Source: Clostridiales bacterium UBA3758 (GTDB lineage: Bacteria > Bacillota > Clostridia > Oscillospirales > Oscillospiraceae). Taken from it: 64,000 nt of DNA. Within the stretch, counting starts at the first letter, position 1, and each line of letters begins with the position of its first letter. The notes under the pieces were generated by a model. It saw only the letters and a list, made by a program, of their open reading frames with translations, had not been told where the DNA came from and did not search any database. Below are positions 41,086 to 49,471 of the stretch, piece after piece. Where the stretch lies: the NCBI GenBank assembly GCA_002371675.1, contig DFGE01000016.1:27600-91599 (forward strand), read 5' to 3'. Position numbers and translations under genes: made by a program.

Positions 41086-42888
41086 TCAGGCGGTGAGCTC
41101 CTCCATCTCGGCGATGAGCTCGCCGAAGAGGGCAAGGGCGGAATTGATGGGCTCGGGGGAGGACATATCGACGCCCGCGATCTTGAGCAGCGAAATGGGG
41201 TCCGTGCTGCAGCCGCCGGAGAGGAACTTCTTGTAGTCGGCCACGGCGGGGGCGCCCTCTTTCAGGATGCGGTTGGCGATGGCCACGGCGGCGGAGAAGC
41301 CGGTTGCGTACTGGAAGACGTAGTAGTTGTAGAAGAAGTGCGGGATGCGCGCCCACTCGAGCGCGATCTCGTCGTCGGATACCATGTCCGGCCCGAAGTA
41401 GAGCTTGTTGAGCTCGTGGTACTTCTTGTTGAGCGCTTCTGCGGTGAGGGTCTCGCCGCGCTCGGCCATGCGGCCCATCTCGAGCTCGAACTCCGCGAAC
41501 ATGGTCTGACGGTAGATCGTACCCTTGAACTGGTCGAGGAAGTGGTTGATGAGATAGGCGCGCTGCTTTTTGTCGCCGGTCTTGGAGAGCAGATGCCGCA
41601 TCAGCAGCACTTCGTTGCAGGTGGAGGCCACCTCGGCCACGAAGATCACATAGTCGCTCGTGGAGACGGGCTGATTCTTCGTGCTGTGATAGCTGTGCAG
41701 GGCGTGACCCATTTCATGCACGAGGGTGAACATGCTGTCGAGCGTGTCCTTCTGGTTGAGGAGCACATAGGGGTGCGGACGGGATACGCCGGAGGAGTAG
41801 GCGCCGCCGCGCTTGCCGACGTTCTCGTACACGTCGATCCAGCGGTTTGCGAAGCCCTCCTTGAGCAGATCGGTATAGTCCTCGCCCAGAACGGCCAGCG
41901 CCTCCAGAACGGTCTCCTTGGCCTCCGAGAATGGGATCTTCTCCGCGGCGTCGGCGACGATGGGTGTGTACACGTCGTACATGTGCAGCTCGTCCACACC
42001 GAGCAGCTTCTTGCGCAGCGCAACGTAACGGTACATCTTGTCCATGTTCTGGTGCACGGCCTCGATGAGGTTGAGGTACACCGGCACGGGGACCTCGGTG
42101 CGGTCGAGGGAGGCCTCGATCGTGCTCTCATAGCCGCGCGCGCGGGAGAAGAACATCAGCTGCTTGAACTGCCCGTCGAGTGTGGCGGCGACAGTGTTGC
42201 GGTAGGCGCCGAGCTGGTTATAGTAGGTCTTGAAGGCATTCTCGCGCAGCACGCGGTCGCTGCTCTCGAGCAGCGGCACGAAGGAACCGCCGGTGAGCTC
42301 GTGCTCCAGCCCCTCCGCGTCCTTCACGGGCGGGAACTTGAGATCCGCGTTGCGGAAGACGCTGGCGATGTTCCCGGCGCTCTGCGCCATCTCGCCCGCG
42401 GCGGAGAGCAGCTTCTCCTCGGCAGGGGAGAGGATATGCGCCGCACGGCGGCGGATCTGATACAGGCTGCGGCGGTATTCCTCGAGACTCGGCTGCGCCA
42501 CGTAGAAGAGGTTCAGCGTGTCCTCGGGGATGGCCATGATCTCCGGCGAGGCGAAGGCGGCCGCAGAAGAGACTGCCACGAGCGTGCTCATGGCCTTGCC
42601 GCGCATGTCCTGATAGAAGCCGTTGCCGGTATCCTGGTCGCTCTTGCAGCTGGCATAACCGTAGAGCGTGCCGAGGCGTACCTCAGTCTCGTCCTGCAGA
42701 CGGAAAAACGCAAGCAGCGTTTCGGCACTCTCGCCGAGGCGGCCTCTGTAGGAGAGGATCTGAGCGGGCAGCTCCTTGAGCGCGTCGTTTTCCTTGAACC
42801 AGGCCTCGTCGCTTTCAAACATGTCCTTCAGATTCCAGGTGAATTCCTCAGGGATCTGGTCGCGCGGGAGCACTTTTGATACGTCCAT
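41086..42888 (-). CDS. pepF: Oligoendopeptidase F
   Basis: 600-residue M3-family zinc metallopeptidase that degrades short cytoplasmic peptides. The zinc motif HEMGHALHSYHS is near residue 391 and the third ligand glutamate follows in the EVASTCNE motif near 418. N-terminal residues PRDQIPEEFTWNLKDMF match PepF. AGGAGG lies before the ATG. Full length, monocistronic. Confidence 0.96.
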   Translation of the reverse strand: MDVSKVLPRDQIPEEFTWNLKDMFESDEAWFKENDALKELPAQILSYRGRLGESAETLLAFFRLQDETEVRLGTLYGYASCKSDQDTGNGFYQDMRGKAMSTLVAVSSAAAFASPEIMAIPEDTLNLFYVAQPSLEEYRRSLYQIRRRAAHILSPAEEKLLSAAGEMAQSAGNIASVFRNADLKFPPVKDAEGLEHELTGGSFVPLLESSDRVLRENAFKTYYNQLGAYRNTVAATLDGQFKQLMFFSRARGYESTIEASLDRTEVPVPVYLNLIEAVHQNMDKMYRYVALRKKLLGVDELHMYDVYTPIVADAAEKIPFSEAKETVLEALAVLGEDYTDLLKEGFANRWIDVYENVGKRGGAYSSGVSRPHPYVLLNQKDTLDSMFTLVHEMGHALHSYHSTKNQPVSTSDYVIFVAEVASTCNEVLLMRHLLSKTGDKKQRAYLINHFLDQFKGTIYRQTMFAEFELEMGRMAERGETLTAEALNKKYHELNKLYFGPDMVSDDEIALEWARIPHFFYNYYVFQYATGFSAAVAIANRILKEGAPAVADYKKFLSGGCSTDPISLLKIAGVDMSSPEPINSALALFGELIAEMEELTA

Positions 42889-42926
42889 GCTGTACCTCCT
42901 GATGTTGTTTGAAATATGTTATTCGC

Positions 42927-43370
42927 TCAGTGGCCGACGTGCTCGTGGAGCTCGTCTTCATCCATGTCCTTGAAGTCCTCGGGGTCGTAGGCGATGCCGT
43001 TGCGGTCGTAATAATCCTTTACCGCGGCGCGCACGGCCTGCTCGGCCAGGACGCTGCAATGCAGCTTGTGGGCGGGCAGCCCGTCGAGCGCTTCGACAAC
43101 GGCCTTGTTGCTCAGCTCGAGGGCCTCCTGAACGGTCTTGCCCTTGATGAGCTCGGTCGCCATGGAGCTGGTGGCGATGGCGCTGCCGCAGCCGAAGGTG
43201 TTGAACTTCACGTCCGTGATGACCTGGTTCTCGTCCACCTTCAGATACATGCGCATGATATCGCCGCACTTGGCGTTGCCGACCTCGCCGACGCCGTCCG
43301 CGTCCTCGATCTGCCCGACGTTGCGGGGATTGCGGAAATGATCCATTACTTTATCGCTGTAGAGTGCCAT
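42927..43370 (-). CDS. Fe-S cluster scaffold protein (IscU/NifU N-terminal type)
   Basis: 147 residues. Scaffold with the three cluster cysteines in NAKCGD (near 35), FGCGSA (near 61) and LHCSVLAE (near 104). The C-terminal tail is acidic and His-containing (DMDEDELHEHVGH). It lies 31 nt downstream of the desulfurase gene and acts with it in cluster assembly. Confidence 0.95.
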   Translation of the reverse strand: MALYSDKVMDHFRNPRNVGQIEDADGVGEVGNAKCGDIMRMYLKVDENQVITDVKFNTFGCGSAIATSSMATELIKGKTVQEALELSNKAVVEALDGLPAHKLHCSVLAEQAVRAAVKDYYDRNGIAYDPEDFKDMDEDELHEHVGH

Positions 43371-43401
43371 ATCAATAACCTCCGTAGTTGTTAGGGTGTT
43401 C

Positions 43402-44589
43402 TCAGATCAGATGTTTGCGCTGGCCCTTTTCCAGCTCGTCCCATACCGGGGACATCCCGCGCAGATAGTTTACCACAGCGGGGACGGTCTTGACAATATG
43501 CTCGATCTCCTCCATCGTGTTGTATTCGCCGATGGAGAGGCGCAGCGAGCCGTGCGCGACCTCGTGGGGGATGCCGAGAGAGAGCAGCACGTGGCTCGGG
43601 TCGAGGGAGCCGGAGGTGCAGGCGCTGCCCGAGGAGGCGCAGATCCCCGCGTCGTCGAGCAGGAGCAGCATGCTCTCACCCTCTATGCCCTCGAAGCACA
43701 TGTTGACCGTGCCGGGGACATGGTGCTCGAGAGAGCCGTTTATTTTGCTGTGCGGGATCTTGCTGAGCTCTTCGAAAAGTCTGTCGCGCATGGGGAGGAT
43801 CTTCGCGGTGTTCTCCTCCATGTGCTCGCAGCTCTCCTGCAGAGCCGCAGCCATCGCCGCGATCCCGGCGACATTCTCGGTTCCCGCGCGCTTTCCGCGC
43901 TCCTGCGCGCCGCCCTCGATGAGGTTCGTGAGGACGATGCCCTTGCGGGCGTAGAGTGCGCCGACGCCCTTTGGCGCGTGGAATTTGTGCCCGGAGATGG
44001 CCAGCAGGTCGATGTTCATGGCCTTCACGTCGATGGGCATGTGCCCGGCGGCCTGCACGGCGTCACAGTGGAAGGGGATCTTCTTTTCGCGGCAGAGCGC
44101 GCCGATCTCGGCGATGGGCTGCACCGTGCCGATCTCGTTGTTGGCGAACATCACGCTCACCAGCGCGGTGTCCTCGCGGATCGCCGCCTCGAGCTCCTCC
44201 AGCCGGACGACGCCGTCCTCGTGCACGTCCAGAAGCGTCACCTCAAAGCCCTCTTTTTCGAGCCGGGAGAGCGTGTGCAGCACGGCGTGATGCTCGAATT
44301 TCGTGGAGATCAGATGCTTTTTGCCCTTGCGCGCGCCGAGGCGGGCGGCGGAGACAATGGCCTGGTTGTCGGCCTCGGAGCCGCCGGAGGTGAAATAGAT
44401 ATCCCGCGGCTCGGCGTTGAGGCAGCGGGCGATCGTCACCCTGGCCTCCTGCAGCGCCTCCTGCGCCTTCTGTCCGAAGGAATACAGGCTCGAGGGGTTG
44501 CCGTAGCCGGTCGTGAGAAAGGGGAGCATGGCGTCCAGCGCCGTTTTGCTGACGCAGGTAGTAGCCGCGTTGTCGGCGTATACAAACAT
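43402..44589 (-). CDS. nifS: Cysteine desulfurase NifS
   Basis: 395-residue PLP enzyme, class V aminotransferase fold, delivering sulfur from cysteine to the scaffold. The PLP lysine is in SGHKFHAPKGVG near 201 and the catalytic cysteine loop in ASSGSACTSGS near 325. N-terminal YADNAATT is typical of NifS/IscS. Start ATG 44589. No rrf2/iscR regulator gene is adjacent. Confidence 0.96.
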   Translation of the reverse strand: MFVYADNAATTCVSKTALDAMLPFLTTGYGNPSSLYSFGQKAQEALQEARVTIARCLNAEPRDIYFTSGGSEADNQAIVSAARLGARKGKKHLISTKFEHHAVLHTLSRLEKEGFEVTLLDVHEDGVVRLEELEAAIREDTALVSVMFANNEIGTVQPIAEIGALCREKKIPFHCDAVQAAGHMPIDVKAMNIDLLAISGHKFHAPKGVGALYARKGIVLTNLIEGGAQERGKRAGTENVAGIAAMAAALQESCEHMEENTAKILPMRDRLFEELSKIPHSKINGSLEHHVPGTVNMCFEGIEGESMLLLLDDAGICASSGSACTSGSLDPSHVLLSLGIPHEVAHGSLRLSIGEYNTMEEIEHIVKTVPAVVNYLRGMSPVWDELEKGQRKHLI

Positions 44590-44633
44590 GAGAGGGTTCC
44601 TGCCTTTCGAGTGATTTCTTGATTCGGATCTTA

Positions 44634-44681
44634 AATCCTATCTTTCAAATAGGATTATAGCAGAAAACACCGGGATGTCAA
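44634..44681 (-). promoter_or_regulatory. nifS-iscU promoter with overlapping palindrome
   Basis: Minus strand: TTGACA (44676-44681), 16-nt spacer, TATAAT (44654-44659). Immediately downstream and overlapping the -10 is a hyphenated palindrome with 8-bp arms AATCCTAT/ATAGGATT (44634-44656) and a 7-nt centre, a likely repressor site (Rrf2/IscR/CymR-like position). Confidence 0.65.
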
Positions 44682-44786
44682 GGCTTGTGCGCCAGGCAGA
44701 GGAAAAAGACGCGCAAATTCACATCCTGCGCTTTTCATTCTCCCGGGAATCTGCTACAATAGGCTGAACGAAAACGGGGGACGCCT

Positions 44787-45545
44787 ATGAGATACTACGT
44801 GATCTGCGACACACACAGCTTTTATTCCGTCATGGAGAAGGCGCTGCGCTCGGCGGGGTATTTTGACGATACCGCGCCGCACCGTCTCGTGATCCTCGGT
44901 GATCTGCTCGACCGCGGCCCGGAGCCCTTCAAGCTGATGAACTTCGTCCTGGAACGGCTCGACAGCGAGGAGCTGATCCTCATCCGCGGCAATCACGAGG
45001 ATCTCTTTTTGAATCTGATCGGCAAGGATCATGGCCTGCCGCTGCACCACCATCTTGTCAACGGCACCTTCCGCACGGCCTGGACGCTGGCGGGCATGAC
45101 GGGCGAGGAAGCGCTGGATGATCCGGCGCGCCTCTGCGCCGCCGCCGCGGAAAGCGAGCTGGTCAAACGCATCATCCCCGCCATGCGCGACTATTATGAG
45201 ACGGAGCACTATGTTTTCACCCACGGCTGGGTCCCGACGGAGGAAAGATCCGGCGGACGGCGCGTGCTGCTGCCCGACTGGCGCAGCGCCGGAGAGAAGG
45301 CCTGGCGCGACGCGCGCTGGACAAACGGCATGGAGGCCGCACGCACGGCTCCTGTCGAGGGGAAGACTGTCCTCTGCGGCCACTTCCACTGCTCCTACGG
45401 CCACGCGCGCCTTGAGGGAAGGGGAGAGGAATTCGGCGACAAGGCGGATTTCAGCCCCTATTTCGCGCCAAGCGTCATCGCGCTCGACGCCTGCACGGCG
45501 CTCAGCCAGCGGATGAACGTGGTCGTGCTGGAGGATACGCAATGA
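44787..45545 (+). CDS. Serine/threonine-type metallophosphatase
   Basis: 252 residues, calcineurin-like fold of the PrpA/ApaH-like group. Metal motifs: VICDTHS at residue 5, LGDLLDRGPEP near 38, IRGNHEDLF near 68, later FTHGWVP near 148 and LCGHFHCSYGH near 197. Probably dephosphorylates phosphoproteins or dinucleotides. GGGG-rich Shine-Dalgarno before ATG 44787. The stop overlaps the mutY start in ATGA. Confidence 0.88.
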   Translation: MRYYVICDTHSFYSVMEKALRSAGYFDDTAPHRLVILGDLLDRGPEPFKLMNFVLERLDSEELILIRGNHEDLFLNLIGKDHGLPLHHHLVNGTFRTAWTLAGMTGEEALDDPARLCAAAAESELVKRIIPAMRDYYETEHYVFTHGWVPTEERSGGRRVLLPDWRSAGEKAWRDARWTNGMEAARTAPVEGKTVLCGHFHCSYGHARLEGRGEEFGDKADFSPYFAPSVIALDACTALSQRMNVVVLEDTQ

Positions 45546-46609
45546 CAGACGAGGAACTGCTCTCCCGGCTTATCCCGGCCGTCGTGGACTGGTGCGCGGC
45601 CGTGCGCAGACCGCTGCCCTGGCGCACGGAGCCCACTCCCTATCATGTCTGGCTCTCGGAGATCATGCTGCAGCAGACGCGCATTGAGGCCGTGATCCCG
45701 TACTATACCCGTTTTCTCGATCAGCTGCCGGATATCGCCGCCCTTGCGGCCTGCGAGGAAGGGCGGCTGCTGAAGCTCTGGGAGGGACTCGGCTATTACA
45801 GCCGTGTCCGCAATCTGCAGAAGGCCGCGCGCGTCATCATGGAGCAGCACGGCGGAGAACTGCCGCGCGAGGCCGTCGTACTGAGAACGCTCCCCGGGAT
45901 CGGAGACTATACCGCCGGGGCGATCGCCTCCATCGCCTTCGGCGAGCCGGAGCCCGCCGTGGATGGAAATGTGCTGCGCGTGATGATGCGCCTGCGCAAC
46001 TGCCGGGACGATGTGATGCAGCCCTCCGTCAGACGCGCAACGGCGGAGCTGCTGCGCCGACACTATCCCGCCGGCGCGGCGGCCGGCCTGCTAACCGAGG
46101 GCATCATGGAGCTCGGCGAGACGGTCTGCATTCCAAATGGGGAGGCGCGCTGCGGCGCCTGTCCACTGCGCGGGCTCTGCCGCGCCTGCGCAGCCGGAAC
46201 GGTCGCGGAGCTCCCGGTCAAAACGCCGCCCAGGGCGCGCAGGATCGAAGAACGCACCGTGCTGCTGCTGCGCTGCGGTGAAAAGGCAGCGCTGCGCCGC
46301 CGGGAGGACAGCGGTCTGCTCGCCGGGCTCTGGGAGTTCCCGGGGCTGGCCGGAACGCCGGAGACAGCGGATCTGGACGGCTTTGCCGCGGAGCAGGGTC
46401 TGCAGATCCTCTCGGTCGCAGATGCGGGGAGCGCAAAGCACATCTTCACCCATGTGGAATGGCACATGCGCGGCCTGTGGATCGACTGTGCAGCCGAGAC
46501 GCCGGGTCTGACCTGGGTCACGCCGGAGGAGATCCGCTCCTCCTATGCCCTGCCGACAGCCTTCCGCGTTTACAAGGAAAAGCTCCTTCGCGGAGAGGGG
46601 AGCGGATGA
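45542..46609 (+). CDS. mutY: A/G-specific adenine glycosylase
   Basis: 355-residue base-excision repair enzyme removing A opposite 8-oxoG. Motifs: WRTEPTPYHVWLSEIMLQQT (short: YHVWLSEIMLQQT) with the catalytic glutamate near residue 40, helix-hairpin-helix LPGIGDYTAGAIASIAFG near 118 with the catalytic Asp in AVDGNVLRV, and the 4Fe-4S ligands CIPNGEARCGACPLRGLC near 197. The C-terminal Nudix-like domain reads 8-oxoG. Overlaps the phosphatase gene. Confidence 0.95.
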   Translation: MTDEELLSRLIPAVVDWCAAVRRPLPWRTEPTPYHVWLSEIMLQQTRIEAVIPYYTRFLDQLPDIAALAACEEGRLLKLWEGLGYYSRVRNLQKAARVIMEQHGGELPREAVVLRTLPGIGDYTAGAIASIAFGEPEPAVDGNVLRVMMRLRNCRDDVMQPSVRRATAELLRRHYPAGAAAGLLTEGIMELGETVCIPNGEARCGACPLRGLCRACAAGTVAELPVKTPPRARRIEERTVLLLRCGEKAALRRREDSGLLAGLWEFPGLAGTPETADLDGFAAEQGLQILSVADAGSAKHIFTHVEWHMRGLWIDCAAETPGLTWVTPEEIRSSYALPTAFRVYKEKLLRGEGSG

Positions 46610-46623
46610 ACACGGCGTTCCGC

Positions 46624-46652
46624 TTGATTTCTTAACATTTTTTGTGTATCAT
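46624..46652 (+). promoter_or_regulatory. Promoter of the spoVB-like gene
   Basis: TTGATT, 17-nt spacer, TATCAT; predicted start near 46659, leaving a leader of about 30 nt before the ATT start codon at 46688. Confidence 0.6.
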
Positions 46653-46687
46653 ACGAATACTGTTTTTCCCAAGGGGGGTGCAGACCC

Positions 46688-48337
46688 ATTTCCAACCGTA
46701 AACAAAGCCAGACATATCTGCATGGCGCCGCGATATTGACGGTCGGCGTCGTGGTTATGAAGATCCTCGGCTTCTTCTACAAGATCCCGCTGGGGAATAT
46801 CCTCGGGGACGAGGGCTATTCCATGTTCCTCGGCGCATACAATATCTATTTCATTTTCTTCACGCTGGCCACCGCCGGCCTGCCTGTCGCGCTCTCGCGC
46901 ATGGTCGCCGAGGCGGACGCCAACGGCCGTGTGCGGCAGGAGCAGAAGGTCTTCCGCGTCGCCCTCGCCACCTTTACGGTCATCGGCCTGCTGTTCTTCG
47001 CGCTCATGTTCTTCTTCCCGCACTGGCTTGCCGCGTCCTACCTCGAGAACCCTGACGCCGCGCCGAGCGTGCGCGCCATGGCGCCGGCCATCCTGCTGGT
47101 GTGCATCGTGTCCGCCTACCGCGGCTACTGCCAGGGCAACGGCAACATGATCCCCACCACGGTCGACGAGGTGCTGGAGGTGCTCTTCAAGGTGATCTCC
47201 GGCGTGGTTCTTGCGATCTGGATGATCCGCCTCTATCGCGGCACGCCCATGGAGCTGCCGATGGGCTCGGCCGGCGCGGTGCTGGGCGTCTCCGTCGGCT
47301 CGGCGGTCTCGCTCGCTTACATGATCGTCTACAAGCGCAGACACTACAGTGAGCTTGCTGCCCCTTACACCGGCGGCAGGCATGAGGCGGTCGGCAAGGA
47401 AGAGGAAGTTGACCCCGCGAGCAAGATCATCCGCGACATCCTCACGATCGGCATCCCCATTGCCGCCGGCTCCTGCATCCTGGCGATCCTGAACAGCATC
47501 GACTCCAAGCTCTGCATGAACCGCCTGCAGTCGGCAGCCGGCTTCAACTACCAGCAGGCCAAGGTGCTCTACGGCGTTTACGGCAAGGCGCAGACGCTCT
47601 TTAACCTCCCTGCCGCCTTCATCACCCCGCTCACGATCGCCATTGTTCCGGCCATCTCTGCTGCGCGGGCCAGGGGCGAGCTGCACACGGCGGGCAGGAT
47701 CTCCGAGGACTCGATGCGTATTGCTGCGGTGCTTTGCATCCCGATGGGCGTCGGCCTCGCGGTCCTCTCCGCGCCGATCATGCAGACCCTCTATGCCGGC
47801 AGCCACCGCGCAGGCCCCGGGCTGCTTGCCATTATGGGCGTCGCGAGCTTTTTCGTGTGCATGGTGCTGATGGAAAACGCCATCCTCCAGGCCTCCGGCC
47901 ATGAGAAGCTCCCGATGATCACGATGATCGTTGGCGGGGTCGTGAAGGTCGTGCTCAACTTCTTCCTGGTCGCCGACCCGCGCATCAATATCTACGGCGC
48001 GCCGACCGGCACGCTGATGAGCTATATCGTGATGAGCGCGGTGAACTATTATTTCATCTGCCGCTCGCTGGATTCCCGTCCGAACCTGCGCGTGATCCTG
48101 CTCAAGCCGGCCATAGCCTCCGCGGTCATGGGCGCATGTGCCTGGGGCGTCAACGGCCTCGTCTTGCGCCTCCTGCCGGGAGGGCGAATGGCTATGCTTC
48201 TCGCGATGGCCGTCGCGATCCTTGCAGCCGTCGCCGTCTATTGTGTGCTGGTTATTCTCTGGCGCATGGTTACGAATGAAGATATGGCGATGATCCCGCA
48301 CGGGGAAAAAATCGCAGAATTGCTTCATATGCGGTAA
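46688..48337 (+). CDS. SpoVB/MurJ-type polysaccharide or lipid flippase
   Basis: About 549 residues with 14 hydrophobic helices, MATE-like MVF superfamily (stage V sporulation protein B type). The family N terminus is recognisable: NRKQSQTYLHGAAILTVGVV then MKILGFFYKIPLGNILG. No ATG/GTG/TTG precedes this stretch in frame. The best start is ATT at 46688 with AAGGGGGGTG 7 nt upstream; the TTG at 46736 would cut the conserved first helix and has no ribosome site. Probably flips a lipid-linked precursor in cell-wall or cortex synthesis. Confidence 0.85.
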   Translation: MSNRKQSQTYLHGAAILTVGVVVMKILGFFYKIPLGNILGDEGYSMFLGAYNIYFIFFTLATAGLPVALSRMVAEADANGRVRQEQKVFRVALATFTVIGLLFFALMFFFPHWLAASYLENPDAAPSVRAMAPAILLVCIVSAYRGYCQGNGNMIPTTVDEVLEVLFKVISGVVLAIWMIRLYRGTPMELPMGSAGAVLGVSVGSAVSLAYMIVYKRRHYSELAAPYTGGRHEAVGKEEEVDPASKIIRDILTIGIPIAAGSCILAILNSIDSKLCMNRLQSAAGFNYQQAKVLYGVYGKAQTLFNLPAAFITPLTIAIVPAISAARARGELHTAGRISEDSMRIAAVLCIPMGVGLAVLSAPIMQTLYAGSHRAGPGLLAIMGVASFFVCMVLMENAILQASGHEKLPMITMIVGGVVKVVLNFFLVADPRINIYGAPTGTLMSYIVMSAVNYYFICRSLDSRPNLRVILLKPAIASAVMGACAWGVNGLVLRLLPGGRMAMLLAMAVAILAAVAVYCVLVILWRMVTNEDMAMIPHGEKIAELLHMR

Positions 48338-48384
48338 ATCTTTCGGAAAATAAGAATTTACTGAGCGGAATTGAGAAATACTAC

Positions 48385-48413
48385 TTGATAATCCGTGCAA
48401 AATGTGGTAAATT
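48385..48413 (+). promoter_or_regulatory. Promoter of hup
   Basis: TTGATA, 17-nt spacer, TAAATT, followed by a leader of about 75 nt. Confidence 0.6.
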
Positions 48414-48495
48414 GAACACGCTGTATCTGAGCAGGGAGCAAGGCCTTTCAGCGCCGCTTCCGATTCCAGAGAATGATGAATGGAGGAAATTGAGA

Positions 48496-48771
48496 ATGAA
48501 TAAAGCAGAACTGGCTGCTGTCGTCGCAGAAAAGACCGGCCTGTCCAAGAAGGACAGCGAGAACGCCGTCAATACCGCTTTTGATACGATTATTGCTACC
48601 CTCGCCGCAGGCGAGAAGGTTCAGCTTGTCGGCTTTGGTGCTTTCGAAGTCAAGGAGCGCGCCGCCCGTCAGGGCCGCAATCCCCAGACACTGGAGCCCA
48701 TTGATATCCCCGCTTCCCGCGTTGCCACCTTTAAGGTCGGCAAGGCTCTCAAGGACGCCGTCGCAGAATAA
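48496..48771 (+). CDS. hup: DNA-binding protein HU
   Basis: 91-residue bacterial histone-like protein. Motifs MNKAELAAVVAEKTGLSKKD, VGFGAFEVKERAAR and the DNA-minor-groove arm RQGRNPQTLEPIDIPAS are complete. ATG 48496 follows TGGAGGA. Codon use is biased toward frequent codons, as expected for an abundant protein. A perfect terminator follows. Confidence 0.97.
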   Translation: MNKAELAAVVAEKTGLSKKDSENAVNTAFDTIIATLAAGEKVQLVGFGAFEVKERAARQGRNPQTLEPIDIPASRVATFKVGKALKDAVAE

Positions 48772-48799
48772 GGCAGCGCTCAGCCGCTGATCCGCATAC

Positions 48800-48839
48800 G
48801 AAATGGAAAAACCGGCCGTACGGCCGGTTTTTCCATTTC
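48800..48839 (+). terminator. Rho-independent terminator of hup
   Basis: 19-bp stem GAAATGGAAAAACCGGCCG with its complement around a 2-nt centre; contains TTTTT on the 3' side. Confidence 0.9.
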
Positions 48840-48866
48840 TCTCTTTTGTTCCGCGCTATCCTGTGC

Positions 48867-49072
48867 TATAATGACCATCGGATGGCGAAATCAATCGAGC
48901 GTTCGATTGATTTCGCTGCCAAACGACAGGCTTGGCAGCGAATGATTCTCAAAATCATTCGCCCGATGCTCATTGCAATGCGTATATGGCAAAACAGCCG
49001 TGCTGTTTTGCTGCGCGGCAAAGCCGCGCGGCGAAAAGCTTTTTGGCTTTTCGCCATCATATAATCATTATA
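48867..49072 (+). repeat. Multi-hairpin repeat element, copy D (best preserved)
   Basis: 206 bp. Left end TATAATGACCATCGGATGGCG, right end CGCCATCATATAATCATTATA, about 20-bp imperfect inverted repeats. Hairpins in order: GCGAAATCAATCGA/TCGATTGATTTCGC; CTGCCAA/TTGGCAG; GAATGATT/AATCATTC; GCAAAACAGC/GCTGTTTTGC; GCGCGGC/GCCGCGC; GGCGAAAAGC/GCTTTTCGCC. It occupies the gap between the hup terminator and rqcP. Confidence 0.92.
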
Positions 49073-49106
49073 CTGAAATAAGCCAAAACGGAAAGGAGTG
49101 TTCCGC

Positions 49107-49352
49107 ATGCGCCTGGACAAGTATCTCAAGGTCTCCCGGCTCATCAAGCGCCGCAGCGTTGCCAACGACGCCTGTGACGGCGAGCGTGTCTCCGTCAACG
49201 GCCGCCAGGTCAAGGCCAGCTATCAGGTCAAGATCGGCGACGTGATTGAGATCGCCTTCGGCAACCGCACGCTCAAGGTCGAGGTCCTCGCCGTGAGCGA
49301 GACGGCGAACAAGGCCGAGGCCCCCGCGCTCTACCGCGAGCTGGAAAGCTGA
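49107..49352 (+). CDS. rqcP: S4-domain ribosome-quality-control protein RqcP (YabO/Hsp15-like)
   Basis: 81 residues, almost entirely one S4 RNA-binding domain: MRLDKYLKVSRLIKRRSVAN at the start and ERVSVNGRQVKASYQVKIGD in the middle. In Firmicutes this protein binds stalled 50S subunits and supports alanine tailing with RqcH. ATG 49107 is chosen; AAAGGAG lies 9 nt upstream. In many genomes it follows a hup gene, as here. Confidence 0.92.
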   Translation: MRLDKYLKVSRLIKRRSVANDACDGERVSVNGRQVKASYQVKIGDVIEIAFGNRTLKVEVLAVSETANKAEAPALYRELES

Positions 49353-49399
49353 GCGGAGCCGGAACGGCGCTGCCGCAAGCAAAAAATGCATATACAGGC

Positions 49400-49428
49400 T
49401 TGAAATCCACTTCATTTCTCAGTATAAT
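49400..49428 (+). promoter_or_regulatory. Promoter of ilvE
   Basis: TTGAAA, 17-nt spacer, TATAAT. Confidence 0.7.
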
Positions 49429-49471
49429 GAAGACAGCGATTCCGGCAAGAATATAAGAGGAGGCATCTGTA

